A DNA stretch of 64,000 nt from JAPOUP01 sp965221405 (GTDB lineage: Bacteria; Pseudomonadota; Alphaproteobacteria; Rhodobacterales; Rhodobacteraceae), in assembly GCA_965221405.1 (NCBI GenBank), contig CBDCSE010000001.1, positions 682,001-746,000 on the forward strand, in the 5' to 3' direction. Position numbers and translations under genes: made by a program. The stretch's first letter is position 1. Each line of letters begins with the position of its first letter. Shown here piece by piece: positions 25,847-34,922 of this stretch. The notes beneath the pieces are model-generated. The model was not told the DNA's origin and ran no database searches. It saw nothing but the letters and a program-made list of their open reading frames with translations.

Positions 25847-25926
25847 ACCCACTTACGCGCTTCACCTTGGACCGCGGGCGCGCAATGCTATTTGCTTGGT
25901 GCAATCAACTCTGCAGGCGCCCAATC

Positions 25927-26880
25927 ATGAAATACACCAGACACGACGCCAAGGCCTATGCGCGTGAGCATATGACAGGCATCTGGGCCGCGGCCCTGAA
26001 CACTTTCAACGCTGACCTGTCATTGGACGAAAAAGGGCTGCGTTCGAATATCCGCCATTGGATCGACGACCTTGGCATCCAAGGTCTCTTCATCGCGGGC
26101 AAGCAGGGCGAGTTCTGGGCGATGAGCCTGGAGGAACGCAGGCGCAACATGACGATTGCGGTCGAGGAATGTGCTGACAAGGCCGGAACAATCATGTCGA
26201 TCTCGGACCAGAACATGGACACTGCGCTTGAATTGGGCCGGCACGCGCAAGCAATCGGCGCGGATTACGTGGTGGTCCATGCACCCATGCTGAGCTTCTG
26301 CCAGGAGCGCGGCGAGCTTCTCTACCGTTATTACAAGCGCTTCTGCGACGAGTTGGACATAGGCATCGCCATGTGGAGCCATCCTGACAGCGGCTACCTT
26401 ATGCAGCCCGAGGACTGTGCGCGGATTTCTGAGCTGCCCAATATCGTTGCTATCAAATACTCGGTCCCGCGCGAGATGTATGTGCGCCTGACCCATATGG
26501 TGGGCGACAGGATCCATGTCTCAACCTCAGCAGAGCATGAATGGCTGGACAATATACTTGAACTGGACTGGAAGCTCTATCTCTGCTCATCGCCGCCCTA
26601 TCTCCTGCAGACCAAGAACGATCAGCGGATGAACGAATACACGCGGCTTGCGTTCGAGGGCAAAGCGGATGAGGCGCGATGTGTCTTTGACAGCCTCAAT
26701 CCCGTCCGGGACGCGATGAAGCGCACCAGACCCGCGGGCAAACCCACCGCCTTTGGCAAGTACTGGCAGGAGCTTCTGGGACAGACGGGCGGGCGCGTGC
26801 GCGCACCAATGCTGGAACTGAGCGAAGTGGAGAAGGAGATCATCAGCAATGGATTCAGGGAGTGCGGCCTGAAGATCTGA
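25927..26880 (+). CDS. DapA-family (dihydrodipicolinate synthase-like) aldolase/hydratase
   Basis: 317 residues from ATG 25927. TIM-barrel DHDPS-family marks: 'ALNTFNADLSLDEKGL', 'GIQGLFIAGKQGEFWAMSLE' (the usual GTTGE loop is changed to AGKQGE), 'ADYVVVHAPM' and the Schiff-base lysine in 'NIVAIKYSVPREMY'. Relatives include hydratase-aldolases of aromatic catabolism and keto-deoxy-sugar aldolases. The changed loop and neighbours argue against lysine biosynthesis. It opens the plus-strand operon. Confidence 0.88.
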   Translation: MKYTRHDAKAYAREHMTGIWAAALNTFNADLSLDEKGLRSNIRHWIDDLGIQGLFIAGKQGEFWAMSLEERRRNMTIAVEECADKAGTIMSISDQNMDTALELGRHAQAIGADYVVVHAPMLSFCQERGELLYRYYKRFCDELDIGIAMWSHPDSGYLMQPEDCARISELPNIVAIKYSVPREMYVRLTHMVGDRIHVSTSAEHEWLDNILELDWKLYLCSSPPYLLQTKNDQRMNEYTRLAFEGKADEARCVFDSLNPVRDAMKRTRPAGKPTAFGKYWQELLGQTGGRVRAPMLELSEVEKEIISNGFRECGLKI

Positions 26881-26967
26881 TATAATAAAATCGGATACCT
26901 ACATGCGGACAATTTCTTTGCAGCTATAGGAATTGTCACAGAGACTTTCCGGCAGAGGGAGGGCACC

Positions 26968-27510
26968 ATGTCAAAGCTATCGGCGTTCAACTTCAAGGCT
27001 TGGATTGACGAGCATCGTCACCTCCTCAAACCCCCGGTTGGCAACAAGATGGTTTTCGAGGATTCCGACCTAATGGTCACAGTCGTCGGTGGCCCAAACA
27101 AGCGCACGGATTACCACGACGATCCGGTTGAGGAGTTTTTCTACCAGCTTGAGGGCGACATGTTGCTCAAACTCTATGATGGCAAAGAGTTCTATGACGT
27201 CCCCATCCGTGAAGGCGAGATTTTCCTCTTGCCGCCGCATGTGCGGCACTCGCCCCAGCGCCCTCAAGAAGGCTCCATCGGGTTGGTGATCGAACCCAAG
27301 CGCCAACCAGGTCAGCACGACGCCATCGAGTGGTACTGCTTCAACTGCAACCACAAGGTGTACCGGGCCGAGTTCCAGTTGCAGTCGATCGTGAAGGATT
27401 TGCCCCCGGTCTACGAGAGATTCTACGCCTCTGAAGAGGATCGTACCTGCCCGAATTGCGGCGCGATCCATCCCGGCAAAGAGCCGCCCGATGGCTGGGT
27501 TCAGTTGTAA
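26968..27510 (+). CDS. nbaC: 3-hydroxyanthranilate 3,4-dioxygenase
   Basis: 180-residue cupin dioxygenase that opens the ring of 3-hydroxyanthranilate to 2-amino-3-carboxymuconate semialdehyde. Iron ligands H50, E56 and H94 ('YHDDPVEEFFYQLEGD', 'LLPPHVRHSPQRP') and substrate-binding R46, R98 and E109 are all present, as is the C-terminal rubredoxin-like iron site (C124-x2-C127 'WYCFNCNH', and 'CPNCGAIHPG'). No kynureninase, kynurenine hydroxylase or ACMS decarboxylase is nearby, so the substrate may be an analogue. Also called haaO. Confidence 0.93.
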   Translation: MSKLSAFNFKAWIDEHRHLLKPPVGNKMVFEDSDLMVTVVGGPNKRTDYHDDPVEEFFYQLEGDMLLKLYDGKEFYDVPIREGEIFLLPPHVRHSPQRPQEGSIGLVIEPKRQPGQHDAIEWYCFNCNHKVYRAEFQLQSIVKDLPPVYERFYASEEDRTCPNCGAIHPGKEPPDGWVQL

Positions 27511-27522
27511 GGGAGGCCGCAC

Positions 27523-28260
27523 ATGAAAATCGTCCTGATCCATGGAGCTTGGCATTATGGCAGCCTTTGGCAGGAGCTCGCAGAGCCGCTACGTGTGGCG
27601 GGCCATGAGATTCACACGCCCACGCTTGCAGGCAATGCGCCTCCGGGCGTCGAGGTGGACCGCACGATCGGCCACGCGGAAGCGGTGCAGTCTGCCATGG
27701 ACTATCTGAATGAGCATGACTTGAGCGATTTCGTCCTGTTGGGGCACTCCTACGGCGGTACGATCATATCGAAGGTCGCCGAAGCCATGCCCGACCGCAT
27801 CCGGCGCCTGATCTACTGGAACGCCTTTGTATTGATGGACGGCGAGAGCATCGAAAGCGTCAGCCCTCCGCCCTACAAGGAGATGATGGACGGGATCGTG
27901 GCTTCTGGTGCCTATGGCCAGGGCGCGGTGAAGCTACCATTCCCTGTCTGGCGCGAAGCTTTCATGAATGACGCCGACCTGGAGTTGGCGCAAAAGACCT
28001 ACGAAATGACCACGCCGCATCCCATACGCACGCTGACCGATCCGGTTGAGCTGAAAACGTTCTTCGATCTGCAAATTCCCAAATCCTATATAAACTGCAC
28101 CGAGGACATCGCGATGCCACCCGGTGACTTCGCCTGGGCGCCCCGCTTCCCGGCGCGTCTGGGGCTCTGCCGCTTGGTACAGATGCCTGGCGGGCACGAA
28201 GCGTGTTTCACCAATCCGGCACTTCTCGCCGAAAAAATCATCGAAGCCGCGCGTGACTGA
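27523..28260 (+). CDS. alpha/beta-fold hydrolase
   Basis: 245 residues. Oxyanion region 'LIHGAWHYGSLWQEL', nucleophile elbow 'LLGHSYGGTII' (serine near residue 78), C-terminal histidine in 'MPGGHEACFTNP'. The layout resembles small plant-esterase/hydroxynitrile-lyase-type hydrolases, with the HGAW start also seen in salicylate-esterase-like bacterial enzymes. It may open an ester or amide in the same pathway. It starts 12 bases after the dioxygenase stop. Confidence 0.88.
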   Translation: MKIVLIHGAWHYGSLWQELAEPLRVAGHEIHTPTLAGNAPPGVEVDRTIGHAEAVQSAMDYLNEHDLSDFVLLGHSYGGTIISKVAEAMPDRIRRLIYWNAFVLMDGESIESVSPPPYKEMMDGIVASGAYGQGAVKLPFPVWREAFMNDADLELAQKTYEMTTPHPIRTLTDPVELKTFFDLQIPKSYINCTEDIAMPPGDFAWAPRFPARLGLCRLVQMPGGHEACFTNPALLAEKIIEAARD

Positions 28261-28289
28261 CGCGGTCCGGAAAAGAACAGGAAGACACC

Positions 28290-29267
28290 ATGAAACATTT
28301 ACTGAAACTGTTGGCCCTGGCAGCCCTTGTAGCCGCATCCGCCAGCGCAGCGCAGGCCAATGAGTTCCGGCTGGGGCTGATCACGCCGCCACAGCATATC
28401 TGGAGCAAGGCCGCCGAGGCATTCGGTACGGAATTGGCGGAAGCCTCGGGTGGGGCGCATAGCGTGTCGGTCTTCCCGGCCCGGCAGTTGGGGAATGAGG
28501 CTGAGATGCTGCAGCAGCTTCAGACAGGCGCTTTGGACATGGCCTTTCTGACCGTCGCTGAAGTATCAAATCGCGCACCCGATTTTGGTGCATTTTATGC
28601 GCCGTTCCTGGCGAATGATATCGGGCACGCCGCGCGGATCGTTCAGTCGGACTACGCGCGCGACATGCTGGACCAGTTACCCGGAAAGGTTGGCGTTGTC
28701 GGACTTGGCTATGGCATGGCCGGTCTGAGACAGATCGTGTCGCGCGGCGAAGTCACCTCAGCCGCCGATCTTAAGGGCAAGAAACTGCGGATCACGCCGT
28801 TTGAACCGATCCTCGACTTTTATTCCGCACTGGGCGCGGCTCCGACGCCCATGCCCCTGCCAGCCGTCTACGAGGCCTTGGCCAACGGTCAGGTCGATGC
28901 GATTGACATGGATGGGGAACTCATCTGGGTCCTGAAATACTATGAGCATGCAGATACGATCATTGAGTCAAACCACATGATGTTCCCGATGGTTGGGCTT
29001 GTGTCCGCCAAGGTCTGGGCCGGTCTGCCGGAAGAGGACCGCGCAAGGATTTCAGAATTGATGAACAAGCATCTTAGCGCTGTCGTCGCCTCCTATGTCG
29101 ATAAAGAACCCGTCTGGATCGACCAGATCAAGGGTACCGGAAAGACTTTCGTCAAGGTGGACCCAAGCTTCTTTGGGGACGTGGCCGAGACATGGAACGC
29201 AAAGTGGTCCGAGAAATCCACGGCCCTTGAAGGCCTGCGCACGGTCGCGGCGGCGACTGCTGAGTAG
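28290..29267 (+). CDS. TRAP transporter solute-binding protein, DctP type
   Basis: 325 residues with a signal peptide ('LLALAALVAASASAAQA'). The DctP pattern is present ('EAEMLQQLQTGALDMAFLTV', 'LKGKKLRITPFEPILDFYSA', 'ALANGQVDAIDMDGELIW'). The family normally has an arginine near 'LRIT' for the ligand carboxylate, which is kept, so an organic acid is expected. The two membrane subunits lie beyond the P450 gene. Confidence 0.92.
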   Translation: MKHLLKLLALAALVAASASAAQANEFRLGLITPPQHIWSKAAEAFGTELAEASGGAHSVSVFPARQLGNEAEMLQQLQTGALDMAFLTVAEVSNRAPDFGAFYAPFLANDIGHAARIVQSDYARDMLDQLPGKVGVVGLGYGMAGLRQIVSRGEVTSAADLKGKKLRITPFEPILDFYSALGAAPTPMPLPAVYEALANGQVDAIDMDGELIWVLKYYEHADTIIESNHMMFPMVGLVSAKVWAGLPEEDRARISELMNKHLSAVVASYVDKEPVWIDQIKGTGKTFVKVDPSFFGDVAETWNAKWSEKSTALEGLRTVAAATAE

Positions 29268-29345
29268 TCTTGCGAATGGACCGCGCGGGGGTACCTGAGC
29301 GACCGGATGCCCCCGCTCCTTCCCAGAACAATCGATGACAGCGAG

Positions 29346-30542
29346 ATGACTGTCATGGCCAAACGTCCCAGTTCCGACATCGATCTTTTCTCGGATGCGG
29401 CAATCCACACGCCCTATCCCGCCTGGACGGAGCTGCGCGATATCGCGCCAGCGGTGTGGCTCACGCGCTACGATATGTGGGCTGTGGCGCGGTACGACGA
29501 TGTTAAGGCTGTTCTTGGAAATTGGGAGGTCTTCACGACAGCTCATGGCGTGGCGATGGATGACGAGGTGAATGCCGCCACCTCTGGGCCCGGGCGGGCC
29601 AATTCACTCACCAGCGATCCGCCACTGCATGACAGGATTCGTAGCGTAACCGGAGTGCCATTAAGGCCTCGTGGACTGCGCGAAATCGAAGAGCGGGTAC
29701 AGCACGCCGCCCGAGTGCTTGTCGATGACATCTGCACACGGGGAGATGTCGATGCGATGGAAGACGTAGCCCATGTTCTGCCGATGAACCTCGTTCGCGA
29801 ATTCGTGGGGCTGCCTGCGGTCGGCAAGAAGAACATGCTAAGGTGGGCGGCGGCAACGTTCGATGCCATGGGCCCGATGAACGCGCTTGGTCAAGCGGCG
29901 ATCCCGCAAATTCAGGAACTTCACCAATACTGCATCAACGAGGCGGTACCGCCAAACCTAAAGCCGGGTGGTTGGGCCGACAGACTCTATCAGGCTGCAG
30001 ACGCGGGCAAAATCGAGCGGAGTCAATGCCCCGGCATGATGCGTGAATATATCGGCCCTGCACTCGATACGACGATTTTCGGGATTGGCCACCTGTTGCG
30101 ATACCTGTCGCTCGAACGCAGCCAATGGGACATGTTGAAGGCGGATCGAGCGCTGGTTCCGGATGCGATAAACGAAGCACTGCGCGTTGATGCGCCAATT
30201 CGCTCTTTCACGCGACTTGTCCGTGAAGACACCAGGCTTGGCGATGTTCAATTGAACGCGGATGACCGTTTGATCGTTCTGTATGGATCCGCCAACCGGG
30301 ATGAGCGCCACTACGACAACCCCGATCGTTTTGACATCACCCGCAGCAACCGCGATCAACTGGCCTTTGGCTATGGACTGCATACTTGCGGCGGGATGCA
30401 TCTGGCGCGGCTGGAAATGACAGCCATCCTAGAAGCGATGCTGGATAAAGTCACCTATTTCGAGACCGACGCGCCGACCATTACGATGAACAATACCCTG
30501 CGCGGCTTTGACGCCATGCCTATGAGGGTGTTTGCAGTGTGA
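29346..30542 (+). CDS. cytochrome P450
   Basis: Soluble bacterial P450, 398 residues (ATG 29346; an alternative ATG is three codons later). Heme-ligand loop 'FGYGLHTCGGMHLARLEM' (cysteine near residue 347), I-helix 'GPALDTTIFGIGH', ExxR helix starting 'EALRVDAPIR', and 'TSDPPLHDRIRSV'. No ferredoxin or reductase is in the operon. It is inserted between the TRAP subunit genes, so oxidation of the imported compound is likely its role. It may demethylate or hydroxylate to produce the dioxygenase substrate (inference). Confidence 0.93.
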   Translation: MTVMAKRPSSDIDLFSDAAIHTPYPAWTELRDIAPAVWLTRYDMWAVARYDDVKAVLGNWEVFTTAHGVAMDDEVNAATSGPGRANSLTSDPPLHDRIRSVTGVPLRPRGLREIEERVQHAARVLVDDICTRGDVDAMEDVAHVLPMNLVREFVGLPAVGKKNMLRWAAATFDAMGPMNALGQAAIPQIQELHQYCINEAVPPNLKPGGWADRLYQAADAGKIERSQCPGMMREYIGPALDTTIFGIGHLLRYLSLERSQWDMLKADRALVPDAINEALRVDAPIRSFTRLVREDTRLGDVQLNADDRLIVLYGSANRDERHYDNPDRFDITRSNRDQLAFGYGLHTCGGMHLARLEMTAILEAMLDKVTYFETDAPTITMNNTLRGFDAMPMRVFAV

Positions 30543-30549
30543 TCAACCC

Positions 30550-31074
30550 ATGTTGAGGCATCTGTCGGCCCGTCTTGCCTGGCTGGAACTTTGGCTTGCG
30601 GCCCTGCTCGCCGTTTTTGTGACGCTATTGATCCTCTTGAACATCTTCACCCGCTATTTCGGAGCCGCTTTGTTCTGGGTGGATGAACTTGCGATCTATG
30701 CCATGGTTTGGATGGCTTTCCTGGGGGCCTCCGCCGCGCTGCATCACCGAAACGCCGTTTCAATCACACTGCTTATTGAAGCCGTACCGCAGCGTATCAA
30801 ACCTTTGATCCTCAAATGCGTCGACATTATCGTCTTCGCCTTCGCCCTGGCCATGCTATGGCTATGCTGGCGCTGGTTCCTGCCGTTGAAGATCGTGCGC
30901 ATAGGTTTTGACGTCGAGGCGTTTCAGGGCACCACATTCAATTTCATCTACGCCGAACCCACAACCACGCTTGGTATTCCCAAATTCCTGTTCTGGCTGG
31001 TGATATGGCTCTTTTCATTGGGCGCGACACTGCACTCGGCCATGCATCTCTTCGCCAAAGGGCAACCCGAATGA
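30550..31074 (+). CDS. TRAP transporter small membrane subunit, DctQ type
   Basis: 174 residues, four membrane segments, with DctQ marks 'VFVTLLILLNIFTRYFGAAL' and 'WVDELAIYAMVWMAFLGASA'. ATG 30550 lies 7 bases after the P450 stop. Its TGA overlaps the dctM ATG (ATGA 31071-31074). Confidence 0.92.
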   Translation: MLRHLSARLAWLELWLAALLAVFVTLLILLNIFTRYFGAALFWVDELAIYAMVWMAFLGASAALHHRNAVSITLLIEAVPQRIKPLILKCVDIIVFAFALAMLWLCWRWFLPLKIVRIGFDVEAFQGTTFNFIYAEPTTTLGIPKFLFWLVIWLFSLGATLHSAMHLFAKGQPE

Positions 31075-32330
31075 GTCTGATCATCTTCATTACGACGCTA
31101 ATGTTATCGGTTCCGGTGGCCATCGTGCTGGGCATTACTGCGATCTGGTACATCTGGGAAAGCGGCAACACGGTCCTCTACGACAGCTTTGCGCAGAAGA
31201 TGTTCGGCGGCCTTGAGAATTATGGTCTTCTGGCGATACCGCTCTTCATGCTGACAGGGGAGTTGATGAACGAAGGTGGCATGACCCGCCGCCTGGTGGC
31301 ACTTGCGCGAATCTTTGTGGGCGGCTTCCGGGGCGGGTTGGCTTACATCAACCTGTTGGCCAACATGTTCATGGCCGCAATCATCGGCTCGGCCACCGCG
31401 CAGATCGCGGTGATGTCGCGCGCCATGGTGCCTGCCATGAAGGAAGAGGGCTACGACAAAGGCTTCGCTGCGGCCACCACGGCCGCTGGCGGCTTGCTGG
31501 CACCCGTCATCCCGCCATCAATGATGTTCGTTATCTTTGGCGTGCTGGCGCAGATCCCAATTGGAGAGATGTTCATCGCCGGGATCATTCCCGGTCTTCT
31601 GCTCGCGTGCTCTTTTGCCGTGGTCATCACGATCATCGGTTGGTCCCAGAACTTCCCAAAGGGCGAATGGATTGCACCCGAAGAGGCGCTGCGCGCGTTT
31701 GTCGCCGCGCTACCCGCCCTGTTGGTGCCGATGTCAATCATCGGCGGCATCCTTTTTGGCATCGCCACGCCCACGGAATCCGCAGCAGTCGCCTCGCTTA
31801 TCGCGTTCCTCGTAGGGTGGCTATTTTACCGCGATCTTGAGCCGCGCCGCCTTGGCGAGATGTTCAAGCGCACTGCTGCCAATTCCTCGATGATCCTTTT
31901 CATGATCGCCACGGCAAGCGTCTTTGGCTGGGTGATCATTTATGAGGAACTACCGCAGAAACTGGCCTCTCTGATCACTTCGATCACCTCGGATCCCTTC
32001 GTGTTCCTGCTGATCGTGAACCTCGCGCTGCTGCTCGTGGGCATGGTGATCGACGGGATTGCGGCGATCATCCTGATCACGCCGATCCTGTTGCCCATCG
32101 CCACCGGTTCCTATGACATCAGCCCCTACCAGTTCGGCGTTGTTGCCTGCCTGAACCTGGTGCTGGGCCTGCTGACACCGCCTGTGGGGGTCGGGCTCTA
32201 CATCGCGTCCTCCATGAGCGACGCGAAACCGGGGGCGATCCTGAAATCCCTCTGGCCCTTCCTAATCGCTGTGGCAGCGGTTCTGGTCTTTCTGAGCTAT
32301 GCGCCCATCTTATCTATTGCGTTGATCTAG
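31071..32330 (+). CDS. TRAP transporter large permease, DctM type; 3' end set by IS630
   Basis: 419 residues with about 12 membrane segments and DctM marks ('AIPLFMLTGELMNEGG', 'GSATAQIAVMSRAMVPAMKE', 'LGLLTPPVGVGLYIASS'). The TAG stop at 32328-32330 consists of the TA target of the IS630 copy plus its first G, so the original last residues are replaced. The length is close to normal for DctM, so few residues are lost and function may remain. Confidence 0.93.
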   Translation: MSLIIFITTLMLSVPVAIVLGITAIWYIWESGNTVLYDSFAQKMFGGLENYGLLAIPLFMLTGELMNEGGMTRRLVALARIFVGGFRGGLAYINLLANMFMAAIIGSATAQIAVMSRAMVPAMKEEGYDKGFAAATTAAGGLLAPVIPPSMMFVIFGVLAQIPIGEMFIAGIIPGLLLACSFAVVITIIGWSQNFPKGEWIAPEEALRAFVAALPALLVPMSIIGGILFGIATPTESAAVASLIAFLVGWLFYRDLEPRRLGEMFKRTAANSSMILFMIATASVFGWVIIYEELPQKLASLITSITSDPFVFLLIVNLALLLVGMVIDGIAAIILITPILLPIATGSYDISPYQFGVVACLNLVLGLLTPPVGVGLYIASSMSDAKPGAILKSLWPFLIAVAAVLVFLSYAPILSIALI

Positions 32331-32457
32331 TATCCCAGCCTCATTGAATTGTTGGTTCCATCCCGGCCCGGGACGGGTTACGCCCGCGGCCGTGACACCG
32401 TGCAACAGACCTTCCGGCCGCCCCGGGCGGCGTCAGGGGGCATTTCGGAGACAGGCT

Positions 32458-32928
32458 ATGGAACAGGCAGGCAGGAAGATCTGCAGGGTGCGGCCCGGGG
32501 CGCACGGGCGCGCGCGGCTGAAGGACATCACCGGCGGCGGCAGGGGGTCGAAGGAACGGCGCAGGCGGGCGCATGTCCCGCCGCCGGCCGGCGGGGGCCG
32601 TCCGAACGGCGGCTGGACCGGCGCGGGGACCGCGGACGCGCCCGGGGCCAGCGTGGCGACGGCGGAGCGGACGGGCGGGCAGTGCGTCATGGAGGGCCTT
32701 GACGCGGCCCTGGACCGCAGGGTCCAGGAGAACCGGAAACAGCCCCGGCCCGGCGGGGAGGGCCAGGCGACGCCGGGGATGCCGGGCTGCCCGGAGCCGC
32801 CCGAGGGGCAGGCGCGATGGACCCTGAAGCTGCCGGGCGACCGGCTGGTGGAGCTGGAGGTCGTCGACGGCATCGGCCGGGAGACGGTCCGGCAGGCGCC
32901 AGAAAAAACGGCACCAGGCCCTGGCTGA
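32458..32928 (+). CDS. IS630-family transposase orfA (copy 1)
   Basis: 156 residues from ATG 32458 ('MEQAGRKICRVRPGAHGRAR'), the DNA-binding half. It ends soon after a run of six A (32903-32908, 'AGAAAAAACGG'); the continuing protein lies in the -1 frame, so programmed slippage on the A run is likely. Composition is very G+C-rich and the helix-turn-helix is hard to recognise, suggesting some decay. Confidence 0.7.
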   Translation: MEQAGRKICRVRPGAHGRARLKDITGGGRGSKERRRRAHVPPPAGGGRPNGGWTGAGTADAPGASVATAERTGGQCVMEGLDAALDRRVQENRKQPRPGGEGQATPGMPGCPEPPEGQARWTLKLPGDRLVELEVVDGIGRETVRQAPEKTAPGPG

Positions 32929-33596
32929 AGGAATGCTGGTGCATCCCGCCGAAGGCGAACGCCGAATTCGTCGCCGCCATGGAGGACGTGCTCAAGGTCT
33001 ACGCCCGGGAATTCGATGACGGCACCGTCCTGGTCTGCATGGACGGGACCCCGGAACAGCAGACGAAGGAGACGCGGACACCGCTTCCGGCGCGTCCCGG
33101 GCAGCCGACGGCATACGGCTTCGGGCACGGGCGCAACGGAACGGCCAACCTGTTCATGGCCTGCGCCCCGCTGGACACCTGGCGCCACGTGGAGGTCACC
33201 GACCGCCGCAGGAGGCGGGACTTCGCCCGGCTCCTCAGGGACATGGCCGACGTCCACCTGCCCGGCAGGCGGATCGTGCTCGTGATGGACAACCCCGACA
33301 CCCACAGGCTGTCGACGCTCCACGGGGCCTCCGGGCCGGCGGAGGCGTCGCGGCTCGCCGACCGCTTCGAGGTCCACCACACGCCGAAGCACGGCTCCTG
33401 GCTGAACATGGCCGAGACCGGGATCAACGTCCTCTCCCGGCAGTGCCTTGACCGCCGGATCCCGGACCGCGGGACGATGGTGCGCGAGGTCGCCGCATGG
33501 CAGCGGCACCGCAACGGCTCGGCGAAACCCGTCGACTGGCGGTTCCGGACCGAGGACGCGCGGATCAGGCTGAAATCCCTATACCCAACAATTTAA
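32902..33596 (+). CDS. IS630-family transposase orfB, catalytic half (copy 1)
   Basis: Reads 'KNGTRPWLKECWCIPPKANA' onward without an internal stop to 33596. Catalytic acids are in 'VLVCMDGTPEQQ' and 'IVLVMDNPDTH'; the third is near 'NMAETGINVLSRQ'. No good independent start is present, so it depends on frameshifting from orfA. Unlike copy 2 it has no extra frameshift and may be the active source. Confidence 0.8.
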
Positions 33597-33713
33597 TAAG
33601 GATGAGATACTAGAGCTTGGAGAATAGGCCCGCAAGTCAAATTGGATTAAACCCTGGGGTAACGCGTTCCATAACGTTATCCGGCGCGGGACACCCCAAT
33701 GTGACAGGCCGCC

Positions 33714-33960
33714 ATGTCCCGCATCGGATACGCACGGGTTAGCTCACCGGACCAGGGCCCCGGAATACAGGTGGCAGCGCTACAGGCGGCGGGATGCGGA
33801 GCCATATGCGCCGAGACGGGCTCCGGCACCTCGTACGAGAGCCGCGGCAGGCTGCGAACGTCCTGGACTTCCTGCACACGGGCGACGGGCTGGTCGTGCA
33901 CCGCCTGGACCGGCCCGGACGCTCCACCCGCGACGTGCCCAGCCTGGTGTACGAACTGGA
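33714..33960 (+). pseudogene. serine recombinase (resolvase) N-terminal remnant
   Basis: 'MSRIGYARVSSPDQGPGIQV' is the classical resolvase start with the catalytic serine; the next part, in another frame, reads 'NVLDFLHTGDGLVVHRLDRP' and 'STRDVPSLVYELD'. The DNA-binding end is missing. Probably a relic of the Tn3-type transposon. Confidence 0.8.
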
Positions 33961-33967
33961 CGGCACA

Positions 33968-34123
33968 CTCCAGATCGAAAGGTGCGCATTCCCCGTTCTC
34001 GGCCTGCCTCCATGCGGGCCCGATCGCGTCCTGCAGACGCTGGAGCCTAGCCCCACGCGATGTGTCGGCCCCGATCTTCAGGCGCAGCACCTCGCGGATC
34101 GCGTCGGACGCGCCGTCGTACAG
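33968..34123 (-). pseudogene. ParD-family antitoxin remnant
   Basis: On the minus strand 'LYDGASDAIREVLRLKIGAD' and 'RLQRLQDAIGPAW' ... 'GECAPFDLE' match the middle and end of ParD antitoxins. The start is in another frame or lost, and no ParE follows. It overlaps the end of the resolvase relic in opposite orientation. 34124-34416 is unassigned. Confidence 0.6.
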
Positions 34124-34416
34124 TCCGGACGCGTCACACCATACAGATGCTGGAGACCGCTGTGAATGATCCCTTCCAGGTAGTTTGCCATCTCCCGCAG
34201 AACGGTTAATGCCCTGCTCCGCCTCCGGATACGCTCCCCGAGGAATGAACGCCCACCCGTCTTGCCGTCGCTGGCGAGCGGTCGCGGGTGCGCGGCCCGT
34301 AGTCCGTGCCTTCGAAGCCAGTCCGGGAGCGCACCAGATCGAGGCACGGCCACCGGTCTGGTCAAGATCCGGTCGACGACGCCCAGAAGTTCCCGCTAAC
34401 GGATTTTCTGGCTGCC

Positions 34417-34756
34417 TTAAGGCCGTTTCTGAAGCGCGGCATGGGCCGGGCACTCCGGGTACGCACGGCTGATGGCCGGTTTCCGGAAAAGGGAATTCGG
34501 CGAAGGGCGGGATCGGGGTCGGTCGGGCGCACCGGAAGCCCCAGACTCCGCTGTTGCGCCGGATCCGAAAGACCGCCTTTCCTCACGGCGTGGATCTGTC
34601 AGCGTTCCCGGTAGGTCAGGTACGGTACCCTCAGGCATGGCGGTCCCGGTTTCAGCACAGGGACTGTCGCCGCCGTCTGGCCGATTCGCGGCATCATGTG
34701 CCGATCCGACCGGGACTCACCCTCACCCACATCTGGTGTTGCACTGTGGAACGGGG
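34417..34756 (-). mobile_element. IS30-family 5' end fragment
   Basis: Ends at 34756 with 'ggtgttgcactgtggaac' (four bases shorter inside than the other copies), followed outside by GGGG. It contains the start of the transposase ('MPEGTVPDLPG') in decayed form; all catalytic parts are missing. Confidence 0.65.
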
Positions 34757-34922
34757 CAATCCATATTCCGCCGGATTTGAGTATTTCACCCGGATATGGC
34801 GGAACAGACAGGATGCGATTACATCCTTCCGGGAAAAGTCATCCGCCAGAAAAAGGCGCACCTCCTTCTGCTCTCCTCCTTGCGTTCTTGCGTCGATTTC
34901 CTGACATAAGTTGGTTGGTATC

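Larger units (their letters stand above)
32330..33610 (+). mobile_element. IS630-family element, copy 1, with TA target duplication
   Basis: 1281 bases bounded by 'gtatcccagcctcattgaat' at the left and its approximate inverse ending 'gatgagatac' at the right, between TA (32328-32329) and TA (33611-33612), the IS630 target. Contains orfA and orfB in different frames. The second copy is at 42690-43971. Confidence 0.9.

Noticed and set aside
25927..26880. lysine-biosynthetic DapA
   Set aside because: The conserved loop is altered and the operon is catabolic.
32433..33509. 358-codon minus-strand frame
   Set aside because: Antisense of the IS630 transposase; the plus-strand frames have the catalytic motifs.
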